A stretch of 64,000 nt of DNA from Limimaricola cinnabarinus. GTDB lineage: Bacteria; Pseudomonadota; Alphaproteobacteria; Rhodobacterales; Rhodobacteraceae. The position numbers and the translations under genes are program-made. Shown one piece after another: positions 35,499 through 44,565 of the stretch. Location: positions 145,344-209,343 of the forward strand of contig NZ_KZ304951.1 of assembly GCF_002723615.1 (NCBI RefSeq), written 5' to 3'. The first letter of the stretch is position 1. Each line of letters opens with the position of its first letter. The notes under the pieces were generated by a model that did not search any database, was not told the origin of the DNA, and was given only the letters and a program-made list of their open reading frames with translations.

Positions 35499-36128
35499 TC
35501 AGTCCAGCGACGTGACCCAGAGGATCGTCGCGTCCTCGGGGCTGGTCGAGATCACGTTGTGACCCATGGCCGCGTCGTAATAGGCGCTGTCGCCGCGCTT
35601 CATCTCGACCGGCTCGTAGAATTCGGTCAGCAGGCGGATCGTGCCGGTGAGCACGTAGAGGAATTCCTCGCCGTCATGGCGCACCCAGCCGTCGAACTCC
35701 TCGAAGCTGCGGGCGCGGATGCGCGCGCGGTAGGGCAGCATCCGCTTGGTGCGCAGCGCCTCGGCCAGAAGCTCGTGCTCGTAGGTCGCGGTGATCTGGC
35801 CGCTGCCCTCGCCCGCGCGGGTCGTCACCATCCGTCCCATCACCTGTTCGCGGCGCGGCGGGGTGAAGAGCTGCGGCACAGTGATGCCGAGGCCCAGGGC
35901 CAGCTTCTTCAGCGCATCATAGGTGGGCGACATCTGCCCGTTCTCGATCTTCGAAAGCGTCGAGCGCGCGAGACCGGCCTGCCGGGCCGCCTGCTCCAGC
36001 GTCCAGCCCTGGGCGCGGCGCAGCTCGCGCACGCGCGGGCCAAGCTCGAGCGGCGGCGCGGTTTCGGAAGCGCCGCTGTCGCGCGCGATGCGGATCATCG
36101 ATCCGGGGCGGGTCTGGCTTTCGGACAT
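35499..36128 (-). CDS. XRE-family regulator with C-terminal cupin sensor domain
   Basis: The 209-residue protein has an N-terminal Cro/C1 helix-turn-helix (LGPRVRELRRAQGWTLEQAARQAGLARSTLSKIE, about 30-65, given here in parts as LGPRVRELRR and LARSTLSKIE) and a C-terminal cupin (about 130-200, HDGEEFLYVLTGTIRL). This layout is used by repressors that sense small ligands in amino-acid or polyamine metabolism (PuuR type). The start at 36128 is used. ATG 36140 is an alternative. It is divergent from the DsbA-like gene and may control it. Confidence 0.88.
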   Translation of the reverse strand: MSESQTRPGSMIRIARDSGASETAPPLELGPRVRELRRAQGWTLEQAARQAGLARSTLSKIENGQMSPTYDALKKLALGLGITVPQLFTPPRREQVMGRMVTTRAGEGSGQITATYEHELLAEALRTKRMLPYRARIRARSFEEFDGWVRHDGEEFLYVLTGTIRLLTEFYEPVEMKRGDSAYYDAAMGHNVISTSPEDATILWVTSLD

Positions 36129-36216
36129 GGCCGCCGACATACACGCCGCGCCGCCGGCCTTGCAACAGCCTCTGTCGGGGGCTAGCTGGCAGGCGACACA
36201 GAAGTGAGGCCGCGCC

Positions 36217-36858
36217 ATGGTGAAACTCGACATCCTCTCCGACCCGATCTGCCCGTGGTGCTGGATCGGCAAGGCCGGGCTCGACGCGGCGCTGGCCGAG
36301 ATCCCCGATCATCCCTTCACCATCGAATGGCACCCGTTCCAGCTCAACCCCGACATGCCGCGCGGCGGCATGGACCGGCGCGCCTATCTGGAGGCCAAGT
36401 TCGGCGGCAAGGAGGGCGCGGCACAGGCCTATGCCCCGATCGTCGCGCGCGCCGAGGAGGCCGGGCTCGCGCTCAACCTCGACCGGATCGCGACCACGCC
36501 CAACACGCTCGATGCGCATCGGCTCATCCATTGGGCCGGGATCGAGGGGCGCCAGACCGCGGCGGTCAGCGCGCTGTTCAAGGCCTATTTCACCGATGGG
36601 CGCGACATCGGCGATCATGACGTGCTCGCCGACATCGCCGACGGGATCGAGATGGACGCCGCCGTGGTGCGCCGCCTGCTCGAAGGCGATGCCGATCTCG
36701 AGGACATCCGCGCGCGCGACGCGCATAGCCGCGAGATGGGCGTGACCGGCGTGCCGACCTTCATCGTGGCGCAGCGCCACGCGGTGCCGGGCGCGCAGAC
36801 GAAAGAGACCTGGATGCAGGTCATCGACGACATCCGCGCCCAGATCGACGAGAGCTAG
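36217..36858 (+). CDS. DsbA-family (FrnE-like) thiol oxidoreductase
   Basis: The 213-residue thioredoxin-fold protein has the active site SDPICPWCWIG (Cys12, Cys15) near the N-terminus, a helical insertion and the cis-proline loop TGVPTFIV (about 187). It lacks a signal peptide, so it works in the cytoplasm, like FrnE and 2-hydroxychromene isomerase relatives. It could reduce or isomerise disulfides or act on glutathione adducts. Its stop overlaps the convergent glycosyltransferase stop by four bases (CTAG). Confidence 0.87.
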   Translation: MVKLDILSDPICPWCWIGKAGLDAALAEIPDHPFTIEWHPFQLNPDMPRGGMDRRAYLEAKFGGKEGAAQAYAPIVARAEEAGLALNLDRIATTPNTLDAHRLIHWAGIEGRQTAAVSALFKAYFTDGRDIGDHDVLADIADGIEMDAAVVRRLLEGDADLEDIRARDAHSREMGVTGVPTFIVAQRHAVPGAQTKETWMQVIDDIRAQIDES

Positions 36859-38237
36859 GGGCTCAGCGCCACGTCGATCGCTTCCTCGCGCCGCCCGCGC
36901 TGCAGGGCGCGCGCGCCCTGCGGGGCAGCCATTCGTCCGAAATCCGCCGCCAGCGCCTGTGCGGCACCGTCCCGCGCGAGCCAGAGCACGGGCCCTTCGA
37001 GGCCCGGCGCCTCTTCGGCGAGGCGGATGTCCCGCCCGGGCAGTGCGAGGATGAGATTGCCCGCGATCCAGCCGCTATCCGTCAGCACGGCCGCGCCCGG
37101 ATGCGCGGCCTCGATCCAGCTTGCCAGAGGCGCGAAGCCGGCGGCGCGGTAGCCCGGCTCGATCCGGCCCGACACCGGCAGAAGCGCGATGGCCAGAAGC
37201 CACAGCGCGGCCAGCCCGCCCGCCAGCCACCTGCCCCCGCGCGCGCGCATCCGGTCAAGCGTCCAGAGCACGGCGACCGGGGCCGCGAAGAGAGCGATCG
37301 GCAGGAGCCAGCGATCGGCCACCTCGGTCACCCCGAACAGTGGCAGCCCGACGGCCAGCCAGCCCGCGCCTGCGAGCATCGTGCCGATCATCAGCCGCGA
37401 GGCGGGATCGGGCTGCCAGCGGCGCGGCGCGCGGGTGGTGAGAGCGACGATCAGGACGAGCAGGATCACGAGTCCCAGAAAGGCGATCCATGCCGCGCCG
37501 AGGCTGCCCAGCCCGGCGGCCAGCTTCGAAGGCAGCGTCGCTTCCTCGATCTCGAGCTTGTGCAGCGAGGCGCCGGCGCGTTCGAAGTTGCGCATGATCC
37601 ACCAGCCCGGCACCGCCAGCACGCACAGCGCCGCGCCGAGCGCCAGCACGAGGCCGCGCGGATCGAGCCGCGCCCGCCATTCGGCGCGCAAGAGCGCGGC
37701 CGTGAGGATCGCCACGGGCAAGAGGGCCACGTTCCATTTCGAGATCGCCCCGAGACCGGCGGCGAGACCGAGCGCGATCCAGCTCTTGAGCGTCACCCTG
37801 CCGCCGGGGTTCAGCAGCCGCTCGGCAAGGGCCATGATCAACAGCGCCATGGTGATTGCCAGAACCGAATGGGTCAGCGCGCGCTGCGCTTCCCACAGGA
37901 TCTGCGGCAGAAGGCCGAGCCCGGCCACGGCGAGCCCCGCCTCGAAGGGTGGACGCCACCGGCGCAGCATGGCGTAGAGCAGCAGCGCCGCCAGCGCCAG
38001 AAGCGCGTTCTTGAGCAACGCCAGCGCGAAGATGTTCTCTCCGAAGAGCGCAAAGACCCCCGCCTGCAACCAGAAATACAAGGGCGGCTGCGCGTTGTAG
38101 CCCCAGGCGAAATGGCGCGCGAAATACAGCGCCTCGGCCTCGTCGAGCTCCAGCCATGGCCCTTGCGCGTAGCGCCAAGCCAGTTGCAGCACGGCCCAGG
38201 CCAGAATGAGCCCGATCCAGGCCCGATCCGACCTCAT
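36855..38237 (-). CDS. ArnT/PMT-like membrane glycosyltransferase (GT83/GT39 group)
   Basis: The 460-residue polytopic protein has about eleven membrane helices and the catalytic acidic pair in the first loop (LELDEAEALYFARHF), plus NAQPPLYFWLQ. These fit glycosyltransferases that use polyprenyl-phosphate sugars. The C-terminal region contains a periplasmic domain. It is the last of three overlapping leftward genes with LAB_N and GT2, which together suggest a system that moves a sugar to an envelope acceptor. The acceptor is unknown. It starts with a four-base overlap of the LAB_N gene. Confidence 0.85.
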   Translation of the reverse strand: MRSDRAWIGLILAWAVLQLAWRYAQGPWLELDEAEALYFARHFAWGYNAQPPLYFWLQAGVFALFGENIFALALLKNALLALAALLLYAMLRRWRPPFEAGLAVAGLGLLPQILWEAQRALTHSVLAITMALLIMALAERLLNPGGRVTLKSWIALGLAAGLGAISKWNVALLPVAILTAALLRAEWRARLDPRGLVLALGAALCVLAVPGWWIMRNFERAGASLHKLEIEEATLPSKLAAGLGSLGAAWIAFLGLVILLVLIVALTTRAPRRWQPDPASRLMIGTMLAGAGWLAVGLPLFGVTEVADRWLLPIALFAAPVAVLWTLDRMRARGGRWLAGGLAALWLLAIALLPVSGRIEPGYRAAGFAPLASWIEAAHPGAAVLTDSGWIAGNLILALPGRDIRLAEEAPGLEGPVLWLARDGAAQALAADFGRMAAPQGARALQRGRREEAIDVALSP

Positions 38238-38551
38238 GGCTCGGCGCGGCTCTCGGATTGGCGCTCGTTCCAGATGAAATAGATGTTGCGCGCGTAGACC
38301 ATCAGGCCGAAGGCCTGCCCGAGGATGAAGACCGGGTCGCGGCGATAGATCGCATAGGCCAGCAGCATGGCGCCGCCACCGGCGGAGAAATACCAGAACG
38401 CCTCGGGCACGATCGACTTGCGCACCCGTTCGCTGGCGATCCACTGGATCAGGAAGCGCGCGGAAAACAGCGCCTGCGCGAGAAAGCCGATCCCGAGCCA
38501 GGTCAGCTCGACCCAGCCCGTCTCGGCGAACCAATCGGTGAACAGGCTCAT
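38234..38551 (-). CDS. LAB_N (lipid-A-disaccharide synthase N-terminal) small membrane protein
   Basis: The 105-residue protein has three membrane helices and matches LAB_N: GIGFLAQALFSARFLIQWIASER, given here as GIGFLAQALFSA and FLIQWIASER, VPEAFWYFSAGGGAMLLAYA, and DPVFILGQAFGLMVYARN. This short family accompanies glycosyltransferases and is not the LpxB catalytic domain. It may form part of a flippase or transferase complex. It overlaps GT2 and the GT83-like gene by four bases each. Confidence 0.87.
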   Translation of the reverse strand: MSLFTDWFAETGWVELTWLGIGFLAQALFSARFLIQWIASERVRKSIVPEAFWYFSAGGGAMLLAYAIYRRDPVFILGQAFGLMVYARNIYFIWNERQSESRAEP

Positions 38552-39291
38552 GGGGCGTCCTCTGCCAGAACCGGCCGCGCCCGCATCACCAGCCAGCGGA
38601 CCCCCATCAGGTCGGGAATGCCCTGCAGGCCGCGCTTCCAGTTGGTGTAGTTCGAGGCGCCGTGCCTGCGGGCCCGGTCGCCCACCGGCACATAGGCCGT
38701 GGTCGCGCCATAGGCGCGGAACAGCGCCGGCAAATAGCGGTGCTGGCCGTGAAAGAAGGGCAGCGCGAGATGGCGGTCGCGCTCGAACACCTTGAGACCG
38801 CAGCCGGTATCGGGGCAGTCGTCGCGCAGGATCCTGCGGCGCAGCCCGTTGGCCAGCTTCGAGGCGGTGCGCTTGGACCAGGTGTCGCGCCGCTTGGCGC
38901 GCACCCCGCCCACGAGCTGCGGGCCTTGCGGGTCATAGGCGGCGACGAGCGCGGGAATGTCGCCGGGCGGGTTCTGCCCGTCGCCGTCGAGCGTGGCGAT
39001 CAGCGGGTAGCGCGCGGCGGCGACGCCGCTGCGCACGCTGGCGCTCTGGCCTGCGTTGCGCGCATGGCGCAGCAGGCGCAGCCGCGGATGGCGCGACCGC
39101 AGCGCCGCGAGCCGGCGGATGCTGTCATCGGTCGAGCAATCATCGACGACGATCAGCTCTCCGAGCAGCGTCTCGGGCAGCAGATCGAAGGCCTCCTGCA
39201 CCAGCGCCTCGATGTTCCCCGCCTCGTTGTAGCAGGGAATAACGAGCGTTATCATGTGCTTGTTGTTCGAACTTGAGATGGATTCCGTCAT
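38548..39291 (-). CDS. GT2 family glycosyltransferase, dolichyl/polyprenyl-phosphate sugar synthase type
   Basis: The 247-residue cytosolic enzyme has the GT-A fold: LVIPCYNEAGNIEALV, VVDDCSTDD, and LDGDGQNPP for the metal-binding DxD-type motif, then KRTASKLANGLRRR and RRHGASNYT. These are typical of DPM1-like and ArnC-like enzymes. It would make a polyprenyl-phosphate sugar used by the downstream PMT-like transferase. The ATG shares one base with the mfd stop (TGATG), so it is coupled to mfd. A later ATG at 39255 lacks a ribosome site. Confidence 0.87.
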   Translation of the reverse strand: MTESISSSNNKHMITLVIPCYNEAGNIEALVQEAFDLLPETLLGELIVVDDCSTDDSIRRLAALRSRHPRLRLLRHARNAGQSASVRSGVAAARYPLIATLDGDGQNPPGDIPALVAAYDPQGPQLVGGVRAKRRDTWSKRTASKLANGLRRRILRDDCPDTGCGLKVFERDRHLALPFFHGQHRYLPALFRAYGATTAYVPVGDRARRHGASNYTNWKRGLQGIPDLMGVRWLVMRARPVLAEDAP

Positions 39292-42200
39292 CAGCCCGCC
39301 GCCTTCGCCTTTTTCGCCGCCTTGATCTTCTCGGCCAGCTCGCGGGCGAGGCCGAAGGCGCCGCGGATCTTGTCGGCCTCCTTGGACCAGTCGCGCATCA
39401 CGACGATCTTGTTGTCCTTCACCTTGGCCTGGCCCTTCTGGTCCTGGATGAACTCGACCAGCCCCTCGGGCGAGGCGAACTTGTCGTTGTGGAAGCGGAT
39501 GGTCGCGCCCTTGGGGCCGCCATCGAGATGGCTGATCCCGGCGCGCAGGCACATCGCCTTGATCCGCACCACCAGCATCAGCGTGTTGACCTCCTTGGGC
39601 AGCGGGCCGAAGCGGTCGATCAGCTCGGCGGCGAAGCCTTCGAGCTCGACCTTGGTGGTCAGCTCCGACAGCCGCCGGTAGAGCCCGAGCCGCACGTCGA
39701 GATCGGGGACATACTCCTCGGGGATCAGCACCGGCACGCCGAGATTGATCTGCGGCGCCCATTGCCCCTCGTTCTCCGAAAGCCCCTCGGCCTCGCCCGA
39801 GCGGATCTTGGAAATCTGTTCCTCCAGCATCTGCTGATAGAGCTCGAAGCCGACCTCGCGCATCTGGCCCGACTGCTCCTCGCCGATGAGGCTGCCCGCG
39901 CCGCGAATGTCGAGATCCTGGCTGGCCAGCGTGAAGCCCGCGCCGAGGCTGTCGATGCTGCCCAGCACGCGCAGCCGCTTTTCGGCGCCGGGCGTCAGCG
40001 GCGCGCGCGGCTTGGTGGTCAGGTAAGCGTAAGCGCGGGTCTTGGAGCGCCCGACCCGGCCGCGGATCTGGTAGAGCTGCGCCAGGCCGAACATGTCGGC
40101 GCGGTGGACGATCATGGTGTTGGCGGTCGGAATGTCGAGGCCGCTTTCGACGATGGTGGTGGCCAGGAGCACGTCGTAGCGCCCGTCATAAAAGGCGTTC
40201 ATCCGCTCGTCGAGCTCGCCCGCCGCCATCTGGCCGTGAGCTACGACATAGGAGACCTCTGGCACCTCCTCCTTGAGGAAGGTCTCGATCTCCGCGAGAT
40301 CGCTGACGCGCGGGACGACGAAGAAGCTCTGCCCGCCGCGGAAGCGTTCGCGCAAGAGCGCCTCGCGCACGGTGACGGCGTCGAACTCGCTGACATAGGT
40401 GCGGATCGCGAGGCGATCGACCGGCGGCGTGCCGATGATCGACAGGTCGCGCACGCCCGTGAGCGACATCTGCAACGTGCGCGGGATCGGCGTCGCGGTG
40501 AGCGTCAGCACATGCACGTCGGTGCGCAGCGCCTTGAGCCGCTCCTTGTGGCTGACGCCGAAATGCTGCTCCTCGTCGATGACGAGAAGCCCCAGATCGC
40601 GGAACTTGACGCTCTTGGCCAGAAGCGCATGGGTGCCCACGACGATGTCGACCGTGCCGTCGGCGATGCCGGCGCGGGTCTGCGACGCCTCCTTGGCCGA
40701 GACGAAGCGCGACAGCGGGCGCACATTGATCGGAAAGCCGCGGAAGCGCTCGGCAAAGTTCTTGTAGTGCTGGCGCGCGAGCAGCGTGGTCGGCGCGATG
40801 ACGGCGACCTGCACGCCAGACATGGCGGCGACGAAGGCGGCGCGGATCGCCACCTCGGTCTTGCCGAAGCCGACATCGCCGCAGACCAGCCGGTCCATCG
40901 GATGGCCCGACTCCATGTCGTTCAGCACATCCTCGATCGCCTGAAGCTGATCCTCGGTCTCGTCATAGGGAAAGCGCGCGAGGAACTGCTCCCAGATGCT
41001 GTCATGCGGGATGAGCCTCGGCGCCTTGCGCAGCGCCCGCTCGGCGGCAATGCGGATCAGCCGGTCGGCGGCCTCGCGGATGCGCTCCTTGAGCTTGGCC
41101 TTCTTGGCCTGCCATGCCCCGCCGCCTAGCTTGTCGAGCATTCCCTCCTCGTGGCCGAAGCGGCTCAGAAGCTCGATGTTCTCGACCGGCAGATAGAGCT
41201 TGGCGTTCTCGGCGTATTCCAAGAGCAGGCATTCATGCGCGGCCCCGGCGGCGGTGACCACTTCGAGCCCGTGGTAGCGGCCCACACCGTGATCGACATG
41301 CACGACGAGATCGCCCGCGCTCAAGGACTGCGCCTCGGTCAGGAAATTGTCGGCCCGGCGCTTCTTGCGCGCCCGGCGGATGAGCCGCTCGCCCAGCACG
41401 TCCTGCTCGGAGATGACGGTGACGTCATCGGTCTGGAAGCCATGCTCCAGCGGCCAGACGGCGAGATGCAGCCCGCGCTTGCCGACGCCGGTCCAGTCGC
41501 GGACATGGATCGTCTCGGTGAGGCCCTCATCCTCGATCAGCCCCGAAAGCCGCTCGCGCGCGCCCTCGGAATAGGAGGCGATGACCACCGGCCCGGCCTT
41601 CATGCGGTCCTTCACATGTTCGGCCAGCGCGGCGAAGAGGCTGATGCTTTCCTGCTGCCGCTCGGGCGAGAAGTTGCGCCCGATCCGCCCGCCCGCGTCG
41701 ATCACGCCGGGGCCGGTGGCCTGCTGGATCGGCGCGAAGCGCAGCACGCGGCGGCCCTCGGTCGCTTTGATCCATGCGTCATCGTCGAGATAGAGAAGCC
41801 CCGGCGGGCTCGGCTTGTAGACCGAATCCATCCGCCCCTTCTGCTTGAGCGCATGGCGGCGGGTCTCGTAGGCGTCCGAGACCAGCGTCCAGCGCGCGTC
41901 GCGGCGCGGCGCGGTCTGGTCGTCGAGCGTGACCGGCGCGCCGGGCAGGTAGTCGAACAGCGTCTCCAGATCGTCCTGGAAGAAGCCGAGCCAATGCTCC
42001 ATGCCCGCATGCTTGCGCCCCGCCGTCACCGCCTCGTAGAGCGGATCATCGGTGCCCGCGGCGCCGAACTCGATGCGGTAGGACTGGCGGAAGCGGGTGA
42101 TCGCCGCCTCGTCGAGGATCACCTCGGAGACGGGGGCAAGCTCGACGCGGTCGAGCTTTTCGGTGGTGCGCTGGGTCGCGGCGTCGAAGCGGCGCGCGCC

Positions 42201-42755
42201 GTCGAGCACGTCGCCGAACATGTCGAGCCGGACCGGCCCGCCCTGTCCCGGCGCGAAGATGTCGATGATGCCGCCGCGGATCGCGTAATCGCCCGGCTCG
42301 GTCACGGTCGGGCTCTGGGTGAAGCCCATCCGCACCAGAAAGGCGCGCAGCGCCGCCTCGTCCATCCGGTCGCCGACATGGGCGGTGAAGGCCGCGTCGC
42401 GCAGCGTCGCGCGGGCGGGCACGCGCTGGGTCGCGGCGTTGAGCGTGGTGAGCAGCACGAAGCGCTCGGGCATGCCCTGCATGAGCCCGGCCAGCACGGC
42501 CATGCGCGCGGCCGAGATCTCGGCGGCGGGCGAGACGCGGTCATAGGGCAGGCAATCCCAGGCCGGAAAGGTGACGACCGGCATGTCGGGGGCATAAAAT
42601 TCGATCGCCGCGCGCATCGCCGCCATGCGCTTGTCGTCGCGCGCGACGTGGATGACCGGCCCGGAGGCCTTTTCGACCTCCCGCAGGACCAGCGTTGCGT
42701 CGAAGCCCTCGGGCGCGCCCGAAACCGTGATCCTGCTGCCGTTCGTCTTTACCAT
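39291..42755 (-). CDS. mfd: Transcription-repair coupling factor
   Basis: The 1154-residue Mfd displaces stalled RNA polymerase at lesions and recruits UvrA. It has the UvrB-like N-terminal modules, the RNA polymerase-interacting RID (about 480-540, VVHVDHGVGRYHGLE), a DNA translocase with GDVGFGKTEVA (about 625) and DEEQHFGV (about 727), helicase motif QIRGRVGRS and a C-terminal TRCF domain. No disruption was seen. It overlaps the GT2 gene at one base. The start at 42755 lacks competing upstream ATGs. Confidence 0.97.
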   Translation of the reverse strand: MVKTNGSRITVSGAPEGFDATLVLREVEKASGPVIHVARDDKRMAAMRAAIEFYAPDMPVVTFPAWDCLPYDRVSPAAEISAARMAVLAGLMQGMPERFVLLTTLNAATQRVPARATLRDAAFTAHVGDRMDEAALRAFLVRMGFTQSPTVTEPGDYAIRGGIIDIFAPGQGGPVRLDMFGDVLDGARRFDAATQRTTEKLDRVELAPVSEVILDEAAITRFRQSYRIEFGAAGTDDPLYEAVTAGRKHAGMEHWLGFFQDDLETLFDYLPGAPVTLDDQTAPRRDARWTLVSDAYETRRHALKQKGRMDSVYKPSPPGLLYLDDDAWIKATEGRRVLRFAPIQQATGPGVIDAGGRIGRNFSPERQQESISLFAALAEHVKDRMKAGPVVIASYSEGARERLSGLIEDEGLTETIHVRDWTGVGKRGLHLAVWPLEHGFQTDDVTVISEQDVLGERLIRRARKKRRADNFLTEAQSLSAGDLVVHVDHGVGRYHGLEVVTAAGAAHECLLLEYAENAKLYLPVENIELLSRFGHEEGMLDKLGGGAWQAKKAKLKERIREAADRLIRIAAERALRKAPRLIPHDSIWEQFLARFPYDETEDQLQAIEDVLNDMESGHPMDRLVCGDVGFGKTEVAIRAAFVAAMSGVQVAVIAPTTLLARQHYKNFAERFRGFPINVRPLSRFVSAKEASQTRAGIADGTVDIVVGTHALLAKSVKFRDLGLLVIDEEQHFGVSHKERLKALRTDVHVLTLTATPIPRTLQMSLTGVRDLSIIGTPPVDRLAIRTYVSEFDAVTVREALLRERFRGGQSFFVVPRVSDLAEIETFLKEEVPEVSYVVAHGQMAAGELDERMNAFYDGRYDVLLATTIVESGLDIPTANTMIVHRADMFGLAQLYQIRGRVGRSKTRAYAYLTTKPRAPLTPGAEKRLRVLGSIDSLGAGFTLASQDLDIRGAGSLIGEEQSGQMREVGFELYQQMLEEQISKIRSGEAEGLSENEGQWAPQINLGVPVLIPEEYVPDLDVRLGLYRRLSELTTKVELEGFAAELIDRFGPLPKEVNTLMLVVRIKAMCLRAGISHLDGGPKGATIRFHNDKFASPEGLVEFIQDQKGQAKVKDNKIVVMRDWSKEADKIRGAFGLARELAEKIKAAKKAKAAG

Positions 42756-42802
42756 TGCGCTGACCTACCTTTCGGACGGGCGCTGTCAAGCGTCCCGAAG
42801 GG

Positions 42803-43327
42803 TCAGAACCCCGGCGCGACCGAAAGGTTCTGGTACATGCCGTACATCGCGGTCACGAAGATCGAGATCATTCCGATCACCTGGACCCAGAAGCGGTGCC
42901 GCGCGAGGCGCTTGCACAGCGCCTGCAGGTCGGGCTGTTCCGCGGCGATCCGCCGCGCCAGGGCAAAGCGCATCATGGCCACGAGCGACAGCGGGATCGC
43001 GATCAGCACCACGGCCTGGGCGAATTCGACATCGTACCAGAAGGCCAGCAGCGCCAGAGAGCTCAGCCCGAAGGCCATCAGGCCGATCAGCCAGCTTCCG
43101 GCGACATGGGCGAGATGCAGCATCCGGTTGACGTTGATCCGCACCAGATCGAAGAGATCGCGCTCGGATTGCCCGCCCAGGCGCTTTGCGCGGGCGACCA
43201 TGTCGAAGGGCACGCCGATCACCCGGTGGCTCACCATCGACCAGATCACCGCCAGCATGATCCAGAACCACAGATTCGAGAAAGACCGCATGTCGATCAC
43301 TTCGAAGATGGTCTGTGTCAGTGTCAC
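42803..43327 (-). CDS. Small four-helix membrane protein, function unknown
   Basis: The 174-residue protein has four hydrophobic helices and a central conserved cytoplasmic loop. The N-terminal IFEVIDMRSFSNLWFWIML pattern and the VRINVNRMLHLAHVAGSW segment are distinctive. I do not recognise a named domain. A GTG at 43327 gives the full conserved start. ATG 43291 is a shorter choice. It is divergent from hemB and upstream of mfd, 47 bases away. Confidence 0.65.
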   Translation of the reverse strand: MTLTQTIFEVIDMRSFSNLWFWIMLAVIWSMVSHRVIGVPFDMVARAKRLGGQSERDLFDLVRINVNRMLHLAHVAGSWLIGLMAFGLSSLALLAFWYDVEFAQAVVLIAIPLSLVAMMRFALARRIAAEQPDLQALCKRLARHRFWVQVIGMISIFVTAMYGMYQNLSVAPGF

Positions 43328-43458
43328 GCGCGGGTCATCCGGTTAGTCGCTCGGGCGGAGCCTATCGGCGGGCCGCGGGGAAGCCCAGACTTGTGAGGCG
43401 CCCCAAACCGTGCCACCCCCTTGCTGTGATATGAAAACCCCGCCCGGGAGACGCCTCG

Positions 43459-44460
43459 ATGCCGCAGCCCTTCGCCGCCCCCTACCCGCACTCGCGCCCG
43501 CGCCGCCTGCGCCGGACCCCGGCGCTGCGCGCCATGATGCGCGAAACGTCGATGACGCCCGACAACCTGATCTGGCCGATCTTCCTTCAGGCGGGAAAGG
43601 ACGAGGAAAGCGCCATCGCCTCCATGCCCGGCGTGTCGCGGCTCACCGTCGACCGCGCGGTGGGGGCGGCGCGCGAGGCGCATGCCTTAGGCATCCCCGC
43701 CATGTGCCTCTTTCCCTATACCGGGCCGGAGAGCCGCACCGAGGACTGCGCCGAGGCCTGGTCGGACGACAACCTTACCAATACCGCGATCCGCGCGATC
43801 AAGGACGCGGTGCCCGAAATGGCGCTGATGACCGACATCGCGCTCGACCCCTACAACGCCAATGGCCATGACGGCTTCGTCGTCGATGGCGAGATCGTCA
43901 ACGACGCCACCGTCGAGGCGCTGGTCAAGATGGCGCTGGCGCAGGCGCGGGCGGGGGCGGACATCCTCGGGCCGTCCGACATGATGGACGGGCGGATCGG
44001 CGCGATCCGCGCCGCGCTCGAGGCCGAGGGGCACGGCCATGTCGCGATCCTGAGCTATGCCGCAAAGTTCGCCTCCGCCTTCTATGGCCCGTTCCGCGAC
44101 GCGGTGGGCGCTTCGGGCGCGCTCAAAGGCGACAAGAAGACCTACCAGATCGACCCGGCCAATGCGCAGGAGGCGCTGCGCATGGTGGGCCGCGATCTTT
44201 CGGAGGGGGCCGACATGGTGATGGTCAAGCCGGGGATGAGCTATCTCGACATCTGCACCCGGGTGAAGGACGCCTTCGAGGTGCCGACCTTCGCCTACCA
44301 GGTTTCGGGCGAATACGCGATGATCGAGGGCGCGGCGCGGCAGGGCTGGCTCGATGGCGACCGGGTGATGATGGAGAGCCTGTTGGCGTTTCGCCGGGCG
44401 GGCTGCGACGGGGTTCTGAGCTATTTCGCGCCGCGCGCCGCGCGGATCATGGCGGGTTGA
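43459..44460 (+). CDS. hemB: Porphobilinogen synthase (delta-aminolevulinate dehydratase)
   Basis: The 333-residue enzyme joins two 5-aminolevulinate molecules in heme/bacteriochlorophyll synthesis. The Schiff-base lysines lie in YAAKFASAFYGPF and MVKPGMSYLD. The metal-site region reads ALDPYNANGHDG and has no cysteine triad, so it is not the zinc-cysteine form. It agrees with the Asp-type used by many alphaproteobacteria. Divergent from a small membrane protein gene. The start at 43459 follows GGGAGACG. Confidence 0.96.
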   Translation: MPQPFAAPYPHSRPRRLRRTPALRAMMRETSMTPDNLIWPIFLQAGKDEESAIASMPGVSRLTVDRAVGAAREAHALGIPAMCLFPYTGPESRTEDCAEAWSDDNLTNTAIRAIKDAVPEMALMTDIALDPYNANGHDGFVVDGEIVNDATVEALVKMALAQARAGADILGPSDMMDGRIGAIRAALEAEGHGHVAILSYAAKFASAFYGPFRDAVGASGALKGDKKTYQIDPANAQEALRMVGRDLSEGADMVMVKPGMSYLDICTRVKDAFEVPTFAYQVSGEYAMIEGAARQGWLDGDRVMMESLLAFRRAGCDGVLSYFAPRAARIMAG

Positions 44461-44565
44461 GCCGGACCGGCGCGGCAGGTGGATGACAGCCCCTTCGGGC
44501 TGGCCTATGCTCGCCGCGATCGCCCGGTCACAAGGGCGGCAGGACTTCGCATGAGGGGCAGCGAC

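Noticed and set aside
36129-36272. In-frame upstream extension of the XRE-cupin gene with many cysteines
   Set aside because: It would run across the divergent DsbA-like gene's start and has no family match. The start at 36128 (or 36140) gives the expected N-terminus.
41151-43346. A 731-codon plus-strand frame antisense to mfd
   Set aside because: Shadow frame; Mfd motifs on the minus strand are complete.
44487-44502. CAGCCC-CTTC-GGGCTG hairpin after hemB
   Set aside because: A 6-bp stem with no T-tract, too short to call a terminator with confidence.
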